A stretch of DNA of 49,331 bases, from contig JAGVVH010000466.1 in NCBI GenBank assembly GCA_019135895.1, forward strand, positions 1-49,331. The letters are read 5' to 3'. The DNA is from Bacteroidota bacterium. GTDB taxonomy: Bacteria > Bacteroidota > Bacteroidia > Bacteroidales > WCHB1-69. A program made the position numbers and the translations under genes. A model generated the notes under the pieces. That model saw only the letters and a program-made list of their open reading frames with translations, searched no databases and was not told the DNA's origin. This document shows, piece after piece, positions 18,946 to 28,278 of this stretch (its first letter is position 1; the number at the start of each line of letters is the position of its first letter).

Positions 18946-19227
18946 AAAATAGTTTACATAAAAATGATTATGAAATTAAGAAATTATCTATCAGAGCAAT
19001 TTACGAATATTCATCTTCTGAAGAAAATGATACTTTTCAGTAATAAATTTTCGATAATTTTACCACATCTCATGCAAATCGAGGAGAAATTTTCTCAAAA
19101 GATTCATCAAATGATTCTCCTGATAGCGCATTCATAGTTAAATCGGAAAGCCTAATAGCGTGGTAAAGCGAGCTATGGGGCCAAATAAGTATAATAATTG
19201 ATATGAATTAAATTAATTGTTTATTTT

Positions 19228-19261
19228 TTTGGAAGTTCTATTTTGTTATTATTTATCTTTG
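19228..19261 (+). promoter_or_regulatory. Bacteroidota-type promoter of the outer-membrane barrel gene
   Basis: A -33-like TTTG (19228-19231) and an exact -7 box TATCTTTG (19254-19261) are separated by 22 bp, within the range reported for this phylum. Transcription would start near 19267, leaving a leader of about 100 nt. Confidence 0.55.
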
Positions 19262-19369
19262 CCAAGTATATTGCTATGATAAAAATAGACAAGAATTAGA
19301 ATTTTTATTAAGAAGATTTCTGTTTACATAATTCTAGGCTATTTTTTGTAATTAATATGTGAAAATCAA

Positions 19370-20659
19370 ATGAATGCAACTATGTGTAAATCTTTAATTG
19401 TAGCTTTTCTGTTTGCGGTTTTGTTAGTGAATACCAACGCACAGGAAAATCAGGATTTCAGTCCATTTGATGGTTTTAACCTTGGAGTAACAGGGCAGAT
19501 TGAATTAGTTAAAAAAGTTAGTTTATATCCTTATTTGGGGGAGTATTATCAGCCGATTGCGAAAAAAAGTTTTGGTTGGGAGTCTGGGTTTGAGCTTTCT
19601 TATAATTTTGCGAAATATTTTGGCATTTCTGCTGGACTCAATATTGGGACTATCGCTGCAATTAATTATGATGTCTATACACCTTACTCAGATTTGACAG
19701 GCAATACCACCTATGATGGTTATACTTCTGCTGGAAGGGAAGAGATGAAAGATCTTATGATTCCATTGTCTTTTGAATTTCATTATCCTGTTAGTCGTAA
19801 TTTTTATTTAATGTTTAATGTTGGTGCTAAATTAAGTAGGATTTTTTGTTCTTCAAATGATGCTTGGTACTACGGTACTTCTCATGTTCTTTCTGATGCA
19901 AATGGTGATATTAATATGACTTATTTTGAAATGGAGTATGCACATCTTCCATACATCAGGGCAAGTCTTATTTTTGGAGGCGGATTTTATTATAGACTTC
20001 CTTATGATGATTTATTAAGGCTAACTGTTGGAGCAAACATCTCCTTTGAAAATTTTGCAGAAGGCTATTATTATTATCCTTATCATAATTGTTTAGGTAC
20101 AGTAAAGATTCGAAATAATTATGCTGCACTGCAATTGTCTTATATTCATACATTTAAAAAAGCAAAAATTAAACATAGACAAGCGGTTGATTCTGTTGCA
20201 AATACCTATAAATATTTTGGTGTCGTTGAGATACAGGGAGGATATTACATTTCAAAGATGATGGCAGACTATTTTGCAGATTATGAAGAATTTGTTCCAT
20301 TTACATACGGAATACATCTTATTAATGGGGTACATTTTAACAAGCATTTATCTTTGGGCATGGGAGTTGGCTACAATTCATTGCCCTATATGACATCCGG
20401 AAGTTGTATGATTCCGTTGTATGCCGATTTAAGATATAACATTTTAAAATCTAAATATACGCCTTATATAAATGCAGAGTTGGGAGCAGCATTTATTTAT
20501 TATAATCTTGGATACAAGTATTCTACCTGGCAAAGCGGCATGTTTCTCGGTATCGGGGCGGGAGTTTCTATACGACTTGAAAAAACATCTGCCGTTAATA
20601 TTCATTTGGGTTATGAAGGTGGTCTTGGAATTGTCGCTGCTGTCGGCTATCTGTTTTGA
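19370..20659 (+). CDS. Secreted outer-membrane beta-barrel protein with two barrel-like halves
   Basis: A 429-residue protein with a signal peptide ending near NTNAQ (residues 1-25). The mature chain consists of alternating aromatic/hydrophobic strands typical of small outer-membrane barrels. The first half (about 30-260) and the second (about 275-429, opening KYFGVVEIQGGYYISK) each look like a complete set of strands, and the chain ends in a terminal Phe (AAVGYLF). No enzymatic motif is seen. I cannot assign a function. It precedes ispG in the same direction, but ispG has its own promoter-like element. Confidence 0.65.
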   Translation: MNATMCKSLIVAFLFAVLLVNTNAQENQDFSPFDGFNLGVTGQIELVKKVSLYPYLGEYYQPIAKKSFGWESGFELSYNFAKYFGISAGLNIGTIAAINYDVYTPYSDLTGNTTYDGYTSAGREEMKDLMIPLSFEFHYPVSRNFYLMFNVGAKLSRIFCSSNDAWYYGTSHVLSDANGDINMTYFEMEYAHLPYIRASLIFGGGFYYRLPYDDLLRLTVGANISFENFAEGYYYYPYHNCLGTVKIRNNYAALQLSYIHTFKKAKIKHRQAVDSVANTYKYFGVVEIQGGYYISKMMADYFADYEEFVPFTYGIHLINGVHFNKHLSLGMGVGYNSLPYMTSGSCMIPLYADLRYNILKSKYTPYINAELGAAFIYYNLGYKYSTWQSGMFLGIGAGVSIRLEKTSAVNIHLGYEGGLGIVAAVGYLF

Positions 20660-20720
20660 TTAGTTCTTTTTCAGCATCTTTTTACATTTTTTCGGATTAA
20701 TTCCATCTTTTCTTTTTTAT

Positions 20721-20728
20721 TATTTTTG
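20721..20728 (+). promoter_or_regulatory. -7 box of ispG, implying a leaderless transcript
   Basis: TATTTTTG is an exact TAnnTTTG match ending only 7 nt before the ispG ATG at 20736. With the usual spacing the transcript would begin at or within a few bases of the start codon. The -33 element is not clear. Confidence 0.4.
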
Positions 20729-20735
20729 CACTCTT

Positions 20736-22103
20736 ATGATAAAAGCTAAGCGCAAAAAAACGATTCCTGTTAAGGTTGGCACTATTGCCATTGGAGGAAA
20801 TAATCCTATTGCTATTCAGTCAATGACCAATAGTGACACCAATGATGTGGCTGCCACTGTCGGGCAAGTGAAAAGACTTGCAGAAGCAGGGGCTGATTTG
20901 GTGAGAATTACGGTTCCTTCAATGCAGGAAGTCCTTAAAATGTCACAGATAAAAAGCTGCTTGAAAAGCGACGGCTATTCTTTGCCGCTGATCGCCGATG
21001 TGCATTTTAATCCTAAAGTGGCGGAGGCAATGGCTTCTGTGGTGGAAAAAGTGCGCATTAATCCGGGAAATTATGTAGATAAACGTAATTTTAAACAGCT
21101 TGAATATAGTGATGCAGAGTATAAAGCCTCACTTGAGAAGATGTCTTTGCGGGCTGCCCCTTTGTTGGCAATATGCAAGGATCGTGGGACTGCTATCCGT
21201 ATCGGGACCAATCACGGCTCTTTGTGCGACCGTATTGTAAGTCGCTACGGCAACACTCCTTTGGCCATGGCCATGTCGGCAATGGAATGGGTTGACATTT
21301 GTCGTAAGTATGATTTCCACAACATAGTACTTTCCATGAAATCAAGCAATGTAAACAGCATGATAGAATCGACCCTTTTATTATCGGAGTTTATGGAAAA
21401 GAGCGGCTATGAATACCCTTTGCATATTGGGGTAACTGAAGCCGGAGCCGGGATTGAGGGGCGGGTGAAATCAGCCGCCGGAATCGGAGCACTTTTATTG
21501 TGTGGGGTGGGGGATACTATCCGTGTTTCATTGACCGAAAAACCGGAAAATGAAATTCCGTTTGCCCGTCAAATTCTTGATGCCGTTGATGCTCTTGAGG
21601 ATGATTTTTATTCCTTGGACGAAAACGGCCTGTTGACTTTTTCTCATCCTGAGAAGAATCCTGAAATGTTGATGGCAGAAGTTGCTGCCGTTTGCGGTTT
21701 CGAAAGTTATCACAAAAGAGTGAAGGATTTAGTAATCCTGAATCCTTTTTTCAGTAAACAAGACAATGAAAATCTGGCACTTGCTGTTTTGCAGGCTTGT
21801 CGTTTAAAGATGTCAAAGACTGAATTTATTTCGTGTCCTTCATGTGGTAGGACACAGTATGAAATTGAAAAGGTCTTGGCGTTGGTAAAAGAGCGGTTTT
21901 CAGACCATCCGGGATTAAAAATCGGGGTAATGGGTTGTATTGTTAACGGTCCCGGAGAAATGGCCGATGCTCACTTTGGCCTTGTTGGAGCAACAAAAGG
22001 CTTGGTGGCAGTTTATAAAGGAAAAAATAGAATTTCCGACATTATATCAGTGGAATCAGCCTTGGATATGCTGGAAAGAGAAATTGAAAAGTCGAATTTT
22101 TAG
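20736..22103 (+). CDS. ispG: 4-hydroxy-3-methylbut-2-enyl diphosphate synthase (GcpE/IspG)
   Basis: This [4Fe-4S] enzyme makes HMBPP from methylerythritol cyclodiphosphate in the MEP isoprenoid pathway. The N-terminal TIM barrel is intact (IQSMTNSDTNDV, LIADVHFNP, VRINPGNY, HIGVTEAG). The C-terminal cluster domain has the cysteines of SCPSCGRT and GCIVNGPGE, the latter with the catalytic Glu. The 455-residue length is odd: two-domain bacterial enzymes have about 370, and the three-domain form I expect in Bacteroidota has about 600. Here only about 75 residues lie between the barrel (ending near RQILDAVDAL) and the iron-sulfur domain. The ispG stop codon overlaps the stop of the convergent barrel gene by 2 nt. 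Confidence 0.93.
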   Translation: MIKAKRKKTIPVKVGTIAIGGNNPIAIQSMTNSDTNDVAATVGQVKRLAEAGADLVRITVPSMQEVLKMSQIKSCLKSDGYSLPLIADVHFNPKVAEAMASVVEKVRINPGNYVDKRNFKQLEYSDAEYKASLEKMSLRAAPLLAICKDRGTAIRIGTNHGSLCDRIVSRYGNTPLAMAMSAMEWVDICRKYDFHNIVLSMKSSNVNSMIESTLLLSEFMEKSGYEYPLHIGVTEAGAGIEGRVKSAAGIGALLLCGVGDTIRVSLTEKPENEIPFARQILDAVDALEDDFYSLDENGLLTFSHPEKNPEMLMAEVAAVCGFESYHKRVKDLVILNPFFSKQDNENLALAVLQACRLKMSKTEFISCPSCGRTQYEIEKVLALVKERFSDHPGLKIGVMGCIVNGPGEMADAHFGLVGATKGLVAVYKGKNRISDIISVESALDMLEREIEKSNF

Positions 22104-22804
22104 AAAGCTAAAATTCCGATTCCTACTTTGATACCAAACCAATATGCTCCCAAAATTTTTCCTTTAGCCCAAGAATTATTGGAATATTGGGGATAACTAT
22201 AAAAATAATAATTAGAAAAATCAGGATCATATAATGCTGTTCTATAACCTCCAAATGTAGAACCAAGGGATCCGGCCAATGAAAGATGCAACCTGTTTAA
22301 AAGGAGCCAGTCTTTTCCAAATTCAATTTTACATCCTAATATTTTATCGATAGATGCAGCTTCATTTGGGGTATAATTATAAATGAAACAATCCATTTCA
22401 AATTTAAAAAACAAGCCGAAAGGGGCATGGGATTTCCCAAAATATTGCTTGTAAAAAAATCCAAAACCACCAACTTCTAAATCATCAACCCCATCAACTG
22501 AGGAAAATATCGGATTATTCTCATCGTCATAATATACAACTTCGTGTTCATATTGGGTCTTGAAAAAATGACCAACCACTCCTGCCGTGCCTTTTTTCCA
22601 TGCAATTACTTCAATATTAGGGGAGAAGATATAATTAAAAGTATAATATTGAGGTTCTCCCATAAAAGAGTAATTTAGCCAAGCCGGGGAAAGAGAAATA
22701 TCTGCATTGATGAGCACTCTTTTTCCCATGTAGCCGCAATTTTGAGAAAACCCACAGAGTACAGCAAAGGTAATGAACGTTAGAATAATCAGCTTCTTTT
22801 TCAT
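22100..22804 (-). CDS. Secreted barrel-like protein of unknown function
   Basis: A 234-residue protein with a signal peptide ending near CGFSQ. The remainder alternates aromatic and small residues in strand-sized stretches and ends in GIGILAF, so an outer-membrane barrel is likely. No known family is recognised. It is the last gene of a four-gene operon, starting 3 nt after the M48 peptidase stop codon. Its stop codon (TAA, 22100-22102) overlaps the ispG stop (TAG, 22101-22103). Confidence 0.6.
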   Translation of the reverse strand: MKKKLIILTFITFAVLCGFSQNCGYMGKRVLINADISLSPAWLNYSFMGEPQYYTFNYIFSPNIEVIAWKKGTAGVVGHFFKTQYEHEVVYYDDENNPIFSSVDGVDDLEVGGFGFFYKQYFGKSHAPFGLFFKFEMDCFIYNYTPNEAASIDKILGCKIEFGKDWLLLNRLHLSLAGSLGSTFGGYRTALYDPDFSNYYFYSYPQYSNNSWAKGKILGAYWFGIKVGIGILAF

Positions 22805-22807
22805 GGA

Positions 22808-24940
22808 TTATTTTCCTTTCTTTATTTGATAATATTTATTATATATAAATGAGTTTATGTAGCTTTGCCTTGATTCACTGCTTACAGAATAAGTATTGTT
22901 CATTGTAGTCTCTCCTGTTTCAGGATTAAAAACAATAAAACTTACATTGGTATAATAAGTTGGCATGATAACGTTAAGTAATAAAAAAGGTGCCGATGCA
23001 ATTGACAATGGACTCATAAATAAGAAAGGAAATAGTTTTCCCATATTAAATCCATCGGGTCTCGTGTAAATTGAAATGATGTTGATTGAATTAAGTCCCA
23101 TTTCCCCAATTACATTTGAGAAATCAGGTGCTTGATAAAGTATCATTTTGTTGAATTCGCTTTTTACAAAGTCGGTCTTAAATGCTTCTACCCTACAAAA
23201 TTGATTATACTGGTCAGTATTTAGCTCAGTAAGCATTTTGTCTGAATAAAAAATATTATCGATTCCGATCTTGTCAACAGAATATTGAATTGTTTTTTCA
23301 AGATTTGTTCTTTCTTGTTGGTAATTTTTGTTTATGCCCGATATGGTTTTAGTACATGATTTGTTACTATATTTAATATAAATGGGTTTGGCAATCAATA
23401 TTTTATCTACCTTAACAACCTTATCTTTATCGGCAATAATCTCATTTACTTTTTTGTCCTCGGAATAATTGAGGGCATCGTTAAGGAGTTTAACAAATTC
23501 AGGATCTTTTTTCAGATCAACCAGCATGTAATTGAAGGTCTTGAATTTTGCATTCGGTTTAATAAGGCTGCTTTGGCTCTTATTTTGCTGTTTGATTTTT
23601 TCATATTTACTGGTTGGTTTCTGCGTAGTAGTGTCGGGAGTCTCAACTTCATCAATAATATCTTCAGCATTTGTTCCCATCGGATAATCCGAGAAATCAG
23701 TATAATCCAGTTTGTTTCTTCCGACAAGGTCTCTTGAAATATCTGTTAAAATCGAAGTGATATAAACATTATTGGGATAATTCTTATGAATATTCCACAA
23801 ATATCTTAAAGCTAAGAGATTAAATTCATTTTTGTTAAGTTTGCTCAAGAAATAGTTTACCTGTTGTTTCTCCCCTTCAATTGATTTATAATTTTCAATT
23901 ATTTCACTAATTCCACCATAGGTTTTATGTTTAGAAATGCCGTAAAGCGCAGCTCCCATGGCAACATTAAGAAACTCACTGTTTGGGTGAGATTGCATGA
24001 GCACATGGGTATTGTATATGGCATCATCATATTCATGACGAGTAAGAAAAATATTTATCGATTCAAATCTTGCCAGTTCGCGAATTTCAAAAAAGAGCGA
24101 TTCTGATTGCACAAATGTATTTCTACCGTCATTGTTCAAACCTGAAACAATCTGTTTAACATTTTCACGGCGCTTCATAATATTGGGGTGAGTGCTCATG
24201 GTATCAATATAATCTTCACGACTTCTGATAGGATTAATATTTGTCAGGAAGTAATTATCTGGAAACTTATAGAAATCGGTCTCAATAAAATTTCTGGGAA
24301 AAACAATCTCATCAAAAGGGAGATAGTCGTATTGGAGAACATCAAAAACACCGTCTAAAACAGAATAACTGTAGGGAGAACTTTTGTAGTAACGTTCGAG
24401 AGCCAGCCGATCGGCTTCCAATTCATTTTCGCGGGAACGATTGTGATACTTTAAATAAAATTCCTTGTAGTCATTAGATTTATTTTTATCCTTATAATCA
24501 TTCAAATCCAGGATATGATGTTCTGCAAAATGGGCAATTTCGTGTGCCATGATGTATGCCAGCTCACTTTCGTTAGAAAGTTGTGCAATCAGTCCGATAT
24601 TTATAAACATAATCCCTTTTTCTGTACAGTAAGCATTAACATCGGTTGACCTAACAATATAAAATCTGAGTTTCTCTTTCAGGTCAGGGTACTCCTTGAG
24701 CAAATTATCGGCAACAATGTTAACATAATCATTCAGCTTTGATCCATAAAGAATATTGCCACTGCCAAACTGTTCTTTGATATAAAAGTCAGAAGCGTCA
24801 TTAATTTTAGATTTTACAAATTGCTTAAAATCAATAGGAATATCTCCTGAAGATTCCAGTCGAGTAAAATTGTCAATCGAGGGTTGAGCAAATAGCCCTA
24901 TCGTGAATAAACAGCAGAGTAATAAACAATATTTTTTCAT
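22808..24940 (-). CDS. Secreted M48-like zinc metallopeptidase with long C-terminal extension
   Basis: A 710-residue exported protein with a signal peptide ending near GLFAQ. The peptidase part (about 60-260) has the zinc motif HEIAH (His133, Glu134, His137) and the downstream ligand motif ELEAD (Glu173), as in M48 peptidases. Upstream, NAYCTEKGIMFINIGLI is the usual M48 substrate-strand segment. The part after residue 270 begins with helical repeat-like sequence and continues into a region with no known domain. Near residues 630-670 there are hydrophobic stretches (LFPFLFMSPLSIASAPFLLL) that might touch a membrane. Family members such as BepA act in outer-membrane protein quality control. 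The flanking genes are a barrel protein and two secreted paralogues, so a joint envelope role is inferred. Confidence 0.78.
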   Translation of the reverse strand: MKKYCLLLCCLFTIGLFAQPSIDNFTRLESSGDIPIDFKQFVKSKINDASDFYIKEQFGSGNILYGSKLNDYVNIVADNLLKEYPDLKEKLRFYIVRSTDVNAYCTEKGIMFINIGLIAQLSNESELAYIMAHEIAHFAEHHILDLNDYKDKNKSNDYKEFYLKYHNRSRENELEADRLALERYYKSSPYSYSVLDGVFDVLQYDYLPFDEIVFPRNFIETDFYKFPDNYFLTNINPIRSREDYIDTMSTHPNIMKRRENVKQIVSGLNNDGRNTFVQSESLFFEIRELARFESINIFLTRHEYDDAIYNTHVLMQSHPNSEFLNVAMGAALYGISKHKTYGGISEIIENYKSIEGEKQQVNYFLSKLNKNEFNLLALRYLWNIHKNYPNNVYITSILTDISRDLVGRNKLDYTDFSDYPMGTNAEDIIDEVETPDTTTQKPTSKYEKIKQQNKSQSSLIKPNAKFKTFNYMLVDLKKDPEFVKLLNDALNYSEDKKVNEIIADKDKVVKVDKILIAKPIYIKYSNKSCTKTISGINKNYQQERTNLEKTIQYSVDKIGIDNIFYSDKMLTELNTDQYNQFCRVEAFKTDFVKSEFNKMILYQAPDFSNVIGEMGLNSINIISIYTRPDGFNMGKLFPFLFMSPLSIASAPFLLLNVIMPTYYTNVSFIVFNPETGETTMNNTYSVSSESRQSYINSFIYNKYYQIKKGK

Positions 24941-24948
24941 TAAAAAAA

Positions 24949-26520
24949 TTAATTTGGCAATGTAAATTTAGAAAGAGAATTCGATTTTACAGAATAAGCA
25001 TCAAAAACAATCTCATTTCCGTTGATAAACATAATTTGGTTATAGACTTTTTTAGCGGTATTGCAATCCATAATATTCCATTTAGTAACATTATCGTTTT
25101 CATCTATTTGAGTAAGTGTGACACAGGATTTTTTATTGATTTTATAAAAAGGATTCCCAATCTTGAATATTTCCTCATTTAGTGTTTCAGGAGATAAGTT
25201 ATTTGTGTGGTCGTTGTAAATTAAATAAACATTTTTTCCATTATCAAATGCAGCATAGGAAACAAATAAATCTTCGGGACTTGAATATTGCATCCCAGAC
25301 GTTGCAGATTGATTTTTTTTAATCATAAAATAGGAATCATAATCACCTCCGGGAGTAAAAGTATTGGTTAAAATATTTTTGGCATAACAGGTGAAAGTAG
25401 AAAAGCCATTTGAGTATGTATAATAATCGGCTCTCTGTTCTCCCATCATAATAATTTTCCCATTGTTAAGTTCGAAAATATAATCGCAATTTACTCTATG
25501 CTGTTGATTCGCAAGTTTAACTTTTACTGGATTGTAAACAAAAGTCTCTTTATAATCATCACTGAAGAGCTGATGGTTTTTATTTATTATTTCCAAAGAA
25601 ATGGGATTAATGGTAAATGAAAAACTGCCGGTTGCATTTTCGTTAGGTGTTTCACTGTAATAGCCACCGATAAATAATTTTCCATTTTTTAAAAATTTCA
25701 TTTTCATATCTTTGATGATTCCAAAATCAATATCATCGTATTGAATATCGGTTGAGTTATCTTCAACAGTGTATAAATGAAACTTATAATCGAATGATTT
25801 GTTTCCCTCTTTTGAGTATGAATCAATACAATAATAGACGATTCCATCATTTGAAACCTGCATATCGGCAATATTGAAATAGTTGTTTTCTAAAGAGGGA
25901 GTAGAGGTGGTCTGCCATATTACTTCACCATCATTGTCAAAGGTTGCCGTATATAAATCTTTAAGCAGACTTTTTTTGTCGGTTAGCAACATGGAAATAG
26001 CAAACAATTGTTTATCATTAGATGCGGCACAGATGAAAGAAGGGTTATCTTTATTTTCAAGATGAAAATCCAATATATCTTCAATCAAGGGTGCAGCAGT
26101 AATGTTATTTTTATCAAGAGTTGCTTTCTTAATAGTCAAAATGTCAGATTCTTTGTCATACTTTTTATAGAAAATAATAATTGATTTTATATTGTCAGCA
26201 CAGTAAATAAAAGAATTATAATCAGGAATATTGATGTTGGCAAAGCTATAAGAATTCAGATTTTTACTTACTTTGAAGAGAACACCCTCAGGGAGATTCT
26301 TATTTTTATCAAAAAGGATTATGTTGGAGTTGTATTCGTTACTACAATAAATAAAAAAAGAGTCGTCTTCAGCTTCTGAAACAAAAGAATGGAAAGAATA
26401 TTTTATGGGATTTGAAGAAACAACAAAATCGGGAATTGCCAATTGAGTCAGATTGACAATTCCCTGAGAAAATGTATTTACTACGCAGAAGCATAAAACT
26501 ACTAGCAGAAATTTTTTCAT
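24949..26520 (-). CDS. Secreted protein of unknown function, paralogue A of a tandem pair
   Basis: A 523-residue protein with a Sec signal peptide (MKKFLLVVLCFCVVNTFSQ). I chose the ATG at 26520; a TTG three codons earlier (26529) would abut the preceding stop. The mature part is beta-rich with repeated Tyr/Phe/Asn segments and may be a propeller, but no known family is recognised. It is clearly homologous to the gene before it: both have DMQVSNxG, KFLKNGKLFIGGYYS or a close variant, ATGSFS, ANQQ, AKNIL and FTPxGxY in the same order. The M48 peptidase gene begins 8 nt after its stop. Confidence 0.65.
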   Translation of the reverse strand: MKKFLLVVLCFCVVNTFSQGIVNLTQLAIPDFVVSSNPIKYSFHSFVSEAEDDSFFIYCSNEYNSNIILFDKNKNLPEGVLFKVSKNLNSYSFANINIPDYNSFIYCADNIKSIIIFYKKYDKESDILTIKKATLDKNNITAAPLIEDILDFHLENKDNPSFICAASNDKQLFAISMLLTDKKSLLKDLYTATFDNDGEVIWQTTSTPSLENNYFNIADMQVSNDGIVYYCIDSYSKEGNKSFDYKFHLYTVEDNSTDIQYDDIDFGIIKDMKMKFLKNGKLFIGGYYSETPNENATGSFSFTINPISLEIINKNHQLFSDDYKETFVYNPVKVKLANQQHRVNCDYIFELNNGKIIMMGEQRADYYTYSNGFSTFTCYAKNILTNTFTPGGDYDSYFMIKKNQSATSGMQYSSPEDLFVSYAAFDNGKNVYLIYNDHTNNLSPETLNEEIFKIGNPFYKINKKSCVTLTQIDENDNVTKWNIMDCNTAKKVYNQIMFINGNEIVFDAYSVKSNSLSKFTLPN

Positions 26521-26529
26521 AAAAAACAA

Positions 26530-28089
26530 TTATTCCGCAAGTGTTATTTTAGAAATAGAGTTGGCTTTTTTACCGTAAGTAGCAAAAAAGATATCATTGT
26601 CATTGCAGAAAAGAATCTTATGAAGTACTCTCCCAATGGCTGAGCAATCCATTGCTTTTACTTTATTCAAACCACCATTTTCATCAAGTGTAGCTAAAGT
26701 CAGGCAGGAATTTTTCTTAATAAAAGAGAATGCTACATTTAATTCAAATAGTTCATCTTTTGTAGATCCCTTGAGCACATTGTCAGCGTTATCATTATAG
26801 AGCAGATAGATATTATTTCCCTTTTGAGTTGCATAATATGAAAGCAGAACTTCTCTCGGATCGTAAGTGAATAATTTTTGAAGATTGATTCCTTGGTGTT
26901 TTTTAAGCATAGTGAAACCTTCATATTCTCCTGCTGGAGTAAAGGAATTGCATAAAATATTTTTTGCAAAAATGACATAAGATTTTTCTATAGTATTGCC
27001 GTTTTGAGTAATAATTGTCTTAATATATTTCTGTTCTCCAAGCATTACAATATTTCCGCTTTCAAGTTCAAAAATATATTGACAAACTGCAGTATATTGT
27101 TGATTTGCATATTTTGTAGTAAGAATAATATCCGGACGGGGAGCACTGATATAGTCTTCACTGAATTGTTGATTAGTTCTGCTTGTAAACTCTTCATTAG
27201 CAGGATTAAAAATATAAGAGAAACTGCCTGTAGCATTACTCATCAGATTATCACTATAGTAACCTCCCATAAAAAGATTGCCATTCTTTAACAATTTAAG
27301 TTTCATGTCTCTTATTAAACCGTAAGAAACAGTTTCAGTAAAGAGCTGCCCCTCTTTTTCGTTAATCACATAGAGATGAATTTTTTCGTTTTCTGATTTA
27401 GGACCTTTATTAGAAAAAGAAGAAATTCCGATATAGGCAACTCCTTCATTTGAAACCTGCATATCTTCAATTTCAAAATTTTCGTTTCCTAAAGAAGGAA
27501 TTTCTTTATTTGACCAAATTAATTCTGCTCCATTGAATACAGCTGTAAAAATTCCTGTGAAATCACCCTTAGCTGTCGTATGCAAGATGTTAATGGCAAA
27601 TTTGCTTTTATCGGAAGATTTTGCAGTCAGAGTAACACACATATCCCTATTATCAAAAGGCATGTTGGTGAGTTCCTCAATATTGGCTTCTGCTCCAAGA
27701 TTGTTCTTGTCAAAAACCACTTTCTTAATACTTAAAAAATCATTTTTCTTGTCCTGCACCGAATAAAAAGCAATGATTGATTCATTGTTGTCAGTACAAC
27801 CTATAAATTTATAATCATCAGAAGGAAAACTGATAATGGAACTTTTAGCTGATTGAAGGTCGTTATCAACTTTATAAATGATTGCTTTTGTCACTTTTTT
27901 CGATTCCTTTTCTGCAGAGTAAACGAAAAAATAGCCTTCATCGCCTTCACAGGAATTTAAGTAATATTCGCTGGGGTGTCCCATGAATTCCATGTCAGCG
28001 GTTGATAAATGTTTAATTTGAACGGTGGTTTGGGCTTTAACGCCAACAAAAGCAATTAATAAAGCCAATAAAATCAGATTTTTTTTCAT
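26530..28089 (-). CDS. Secreted protein of unknown function, paralogue B of a tandem pair
   Basis: A 519-residue protein with a signal peptide ending near GVKAQ. It aligns over its whole length with the next gene in the operon, sharing DMQVSNEG, DMKLKLLKNGNLFMGGYYS, ATGSFSY, YIFELESGNIVMLGEQ and a C-terminal SISKITL. The pair arose by an old duplication, since identity is scattered instead of continuous. No catalytic motif is apparent. It is the first gene of the operon and carries a -7 box upstream. Confidence 0.65.
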   Translation of the reverse strand: MKKNLILLALLIAFVGVKAQTTVQIKHLSTADMEFMGHPSEYYLNSCEGDEGYFFVYSAEKESKKVTKAIIYKVDNDLQSAKSSIISFPSDDYKFIGCTDNNESIIAFYSVQDKKNDFLSIKKVVFDKNNLGAEANIEELTNMPFDNRDMCVTLTAKSSDKSKFAINILHTTAKGDFTGIFTAVFNGAELIWSNKEIPSLGNENFEIEDMQVSNEGVAYIGISSFSNKGPKSENEKIHLYVINEKEGQLFTETVSYGLIRDMKLKLLKNGNLFMGGYYSDNLMSNATGSFSYIFNPANEEFTSRTNQQFSEDYISAPRPDIILTTKYANQQYTAVCQYIFELESGNIVMLGEQKYIKTIITQNGNTIEKSYVIFAKNILCNSFTPAGEYEGFTMLKKHQGINLQKLFTYDPREVLLSYYATQKGNNIYLLYNDNADNVLKGSTKDELFELNVAFSFIKKNSCLTLATLDENGGLNKVKAMDCSAIGRVLHKILFCNDNDIFFATYGKKANSISKITLAE

Positions 28090-28145
28090 AATTGAATGTA
28101 TTTAATGATTTAAAAATGTTTCTTTTCAGAAATACTACTAAAATG

Positions 28146-28153
28146 CAAAAATA
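28146..28153 (-). promoter_or_regulatory. -7 box of the paralogue/M48/barrel operon
   Basis: The minus strand reads TATTTTTG, an exact TAnnTTTG match, 56 nt upstream of the ATG at 28089. It lies 25 bp from the divergent box at 28179-28186, so the two transcripts start almost back to back. Confidence 0.45.
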
Positions 28154-28178
28154 AAAAAAATGTAATAAAAAAAATAAT

Positions 28179-28186
28179 TATATTTG
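28179..28186 (+). promoter_or_regulatory. -7 box of the secreted coiled-coil gene
   Basis: TATATTTG is an exact TAnnTTTG match, with the start codon 92 nt further on at 28279. No clear -33 element was seen in the very A+T-rich sequence upstream. Confidence 0.45.
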
Positions 28187-28278
28187 CTGTATTGAAAATA
28201 ATCAAATATTTTATAGATTTTCGAACTAATATATTATTAAAATGTTACATAAACAATAATATTTAAAATTATAAAACA

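Larger units (their letters stand above)
18924..19369. other. 446-bp divergent intergenic region
   Basis: A possible 57-codon ORF (18964-19137, plus) has no signal peptide, no recognisable domain and Ile/Lys-rich low-complexity composition, so I do not call it. Near 19141-19180 is a patch of higher G+C with a short hairpin (ATAGC 19155-19159 with GCTAT 19172-19176). The plus-strand promoter of the barrel gene follows at 19228-19261. Confidence 0.45.

Noticed and set aside
18964-19137. 57-codon ORF as a small gene
   Set aside because: No signal peptide, domain, promoter spacing or compositional support; low-complexity Ile/Lys-rich sequence.
19155-19176. Structured non-coding RNA
   Set aside because: The hairpin has only five base pairs and matches no RNA family I know.
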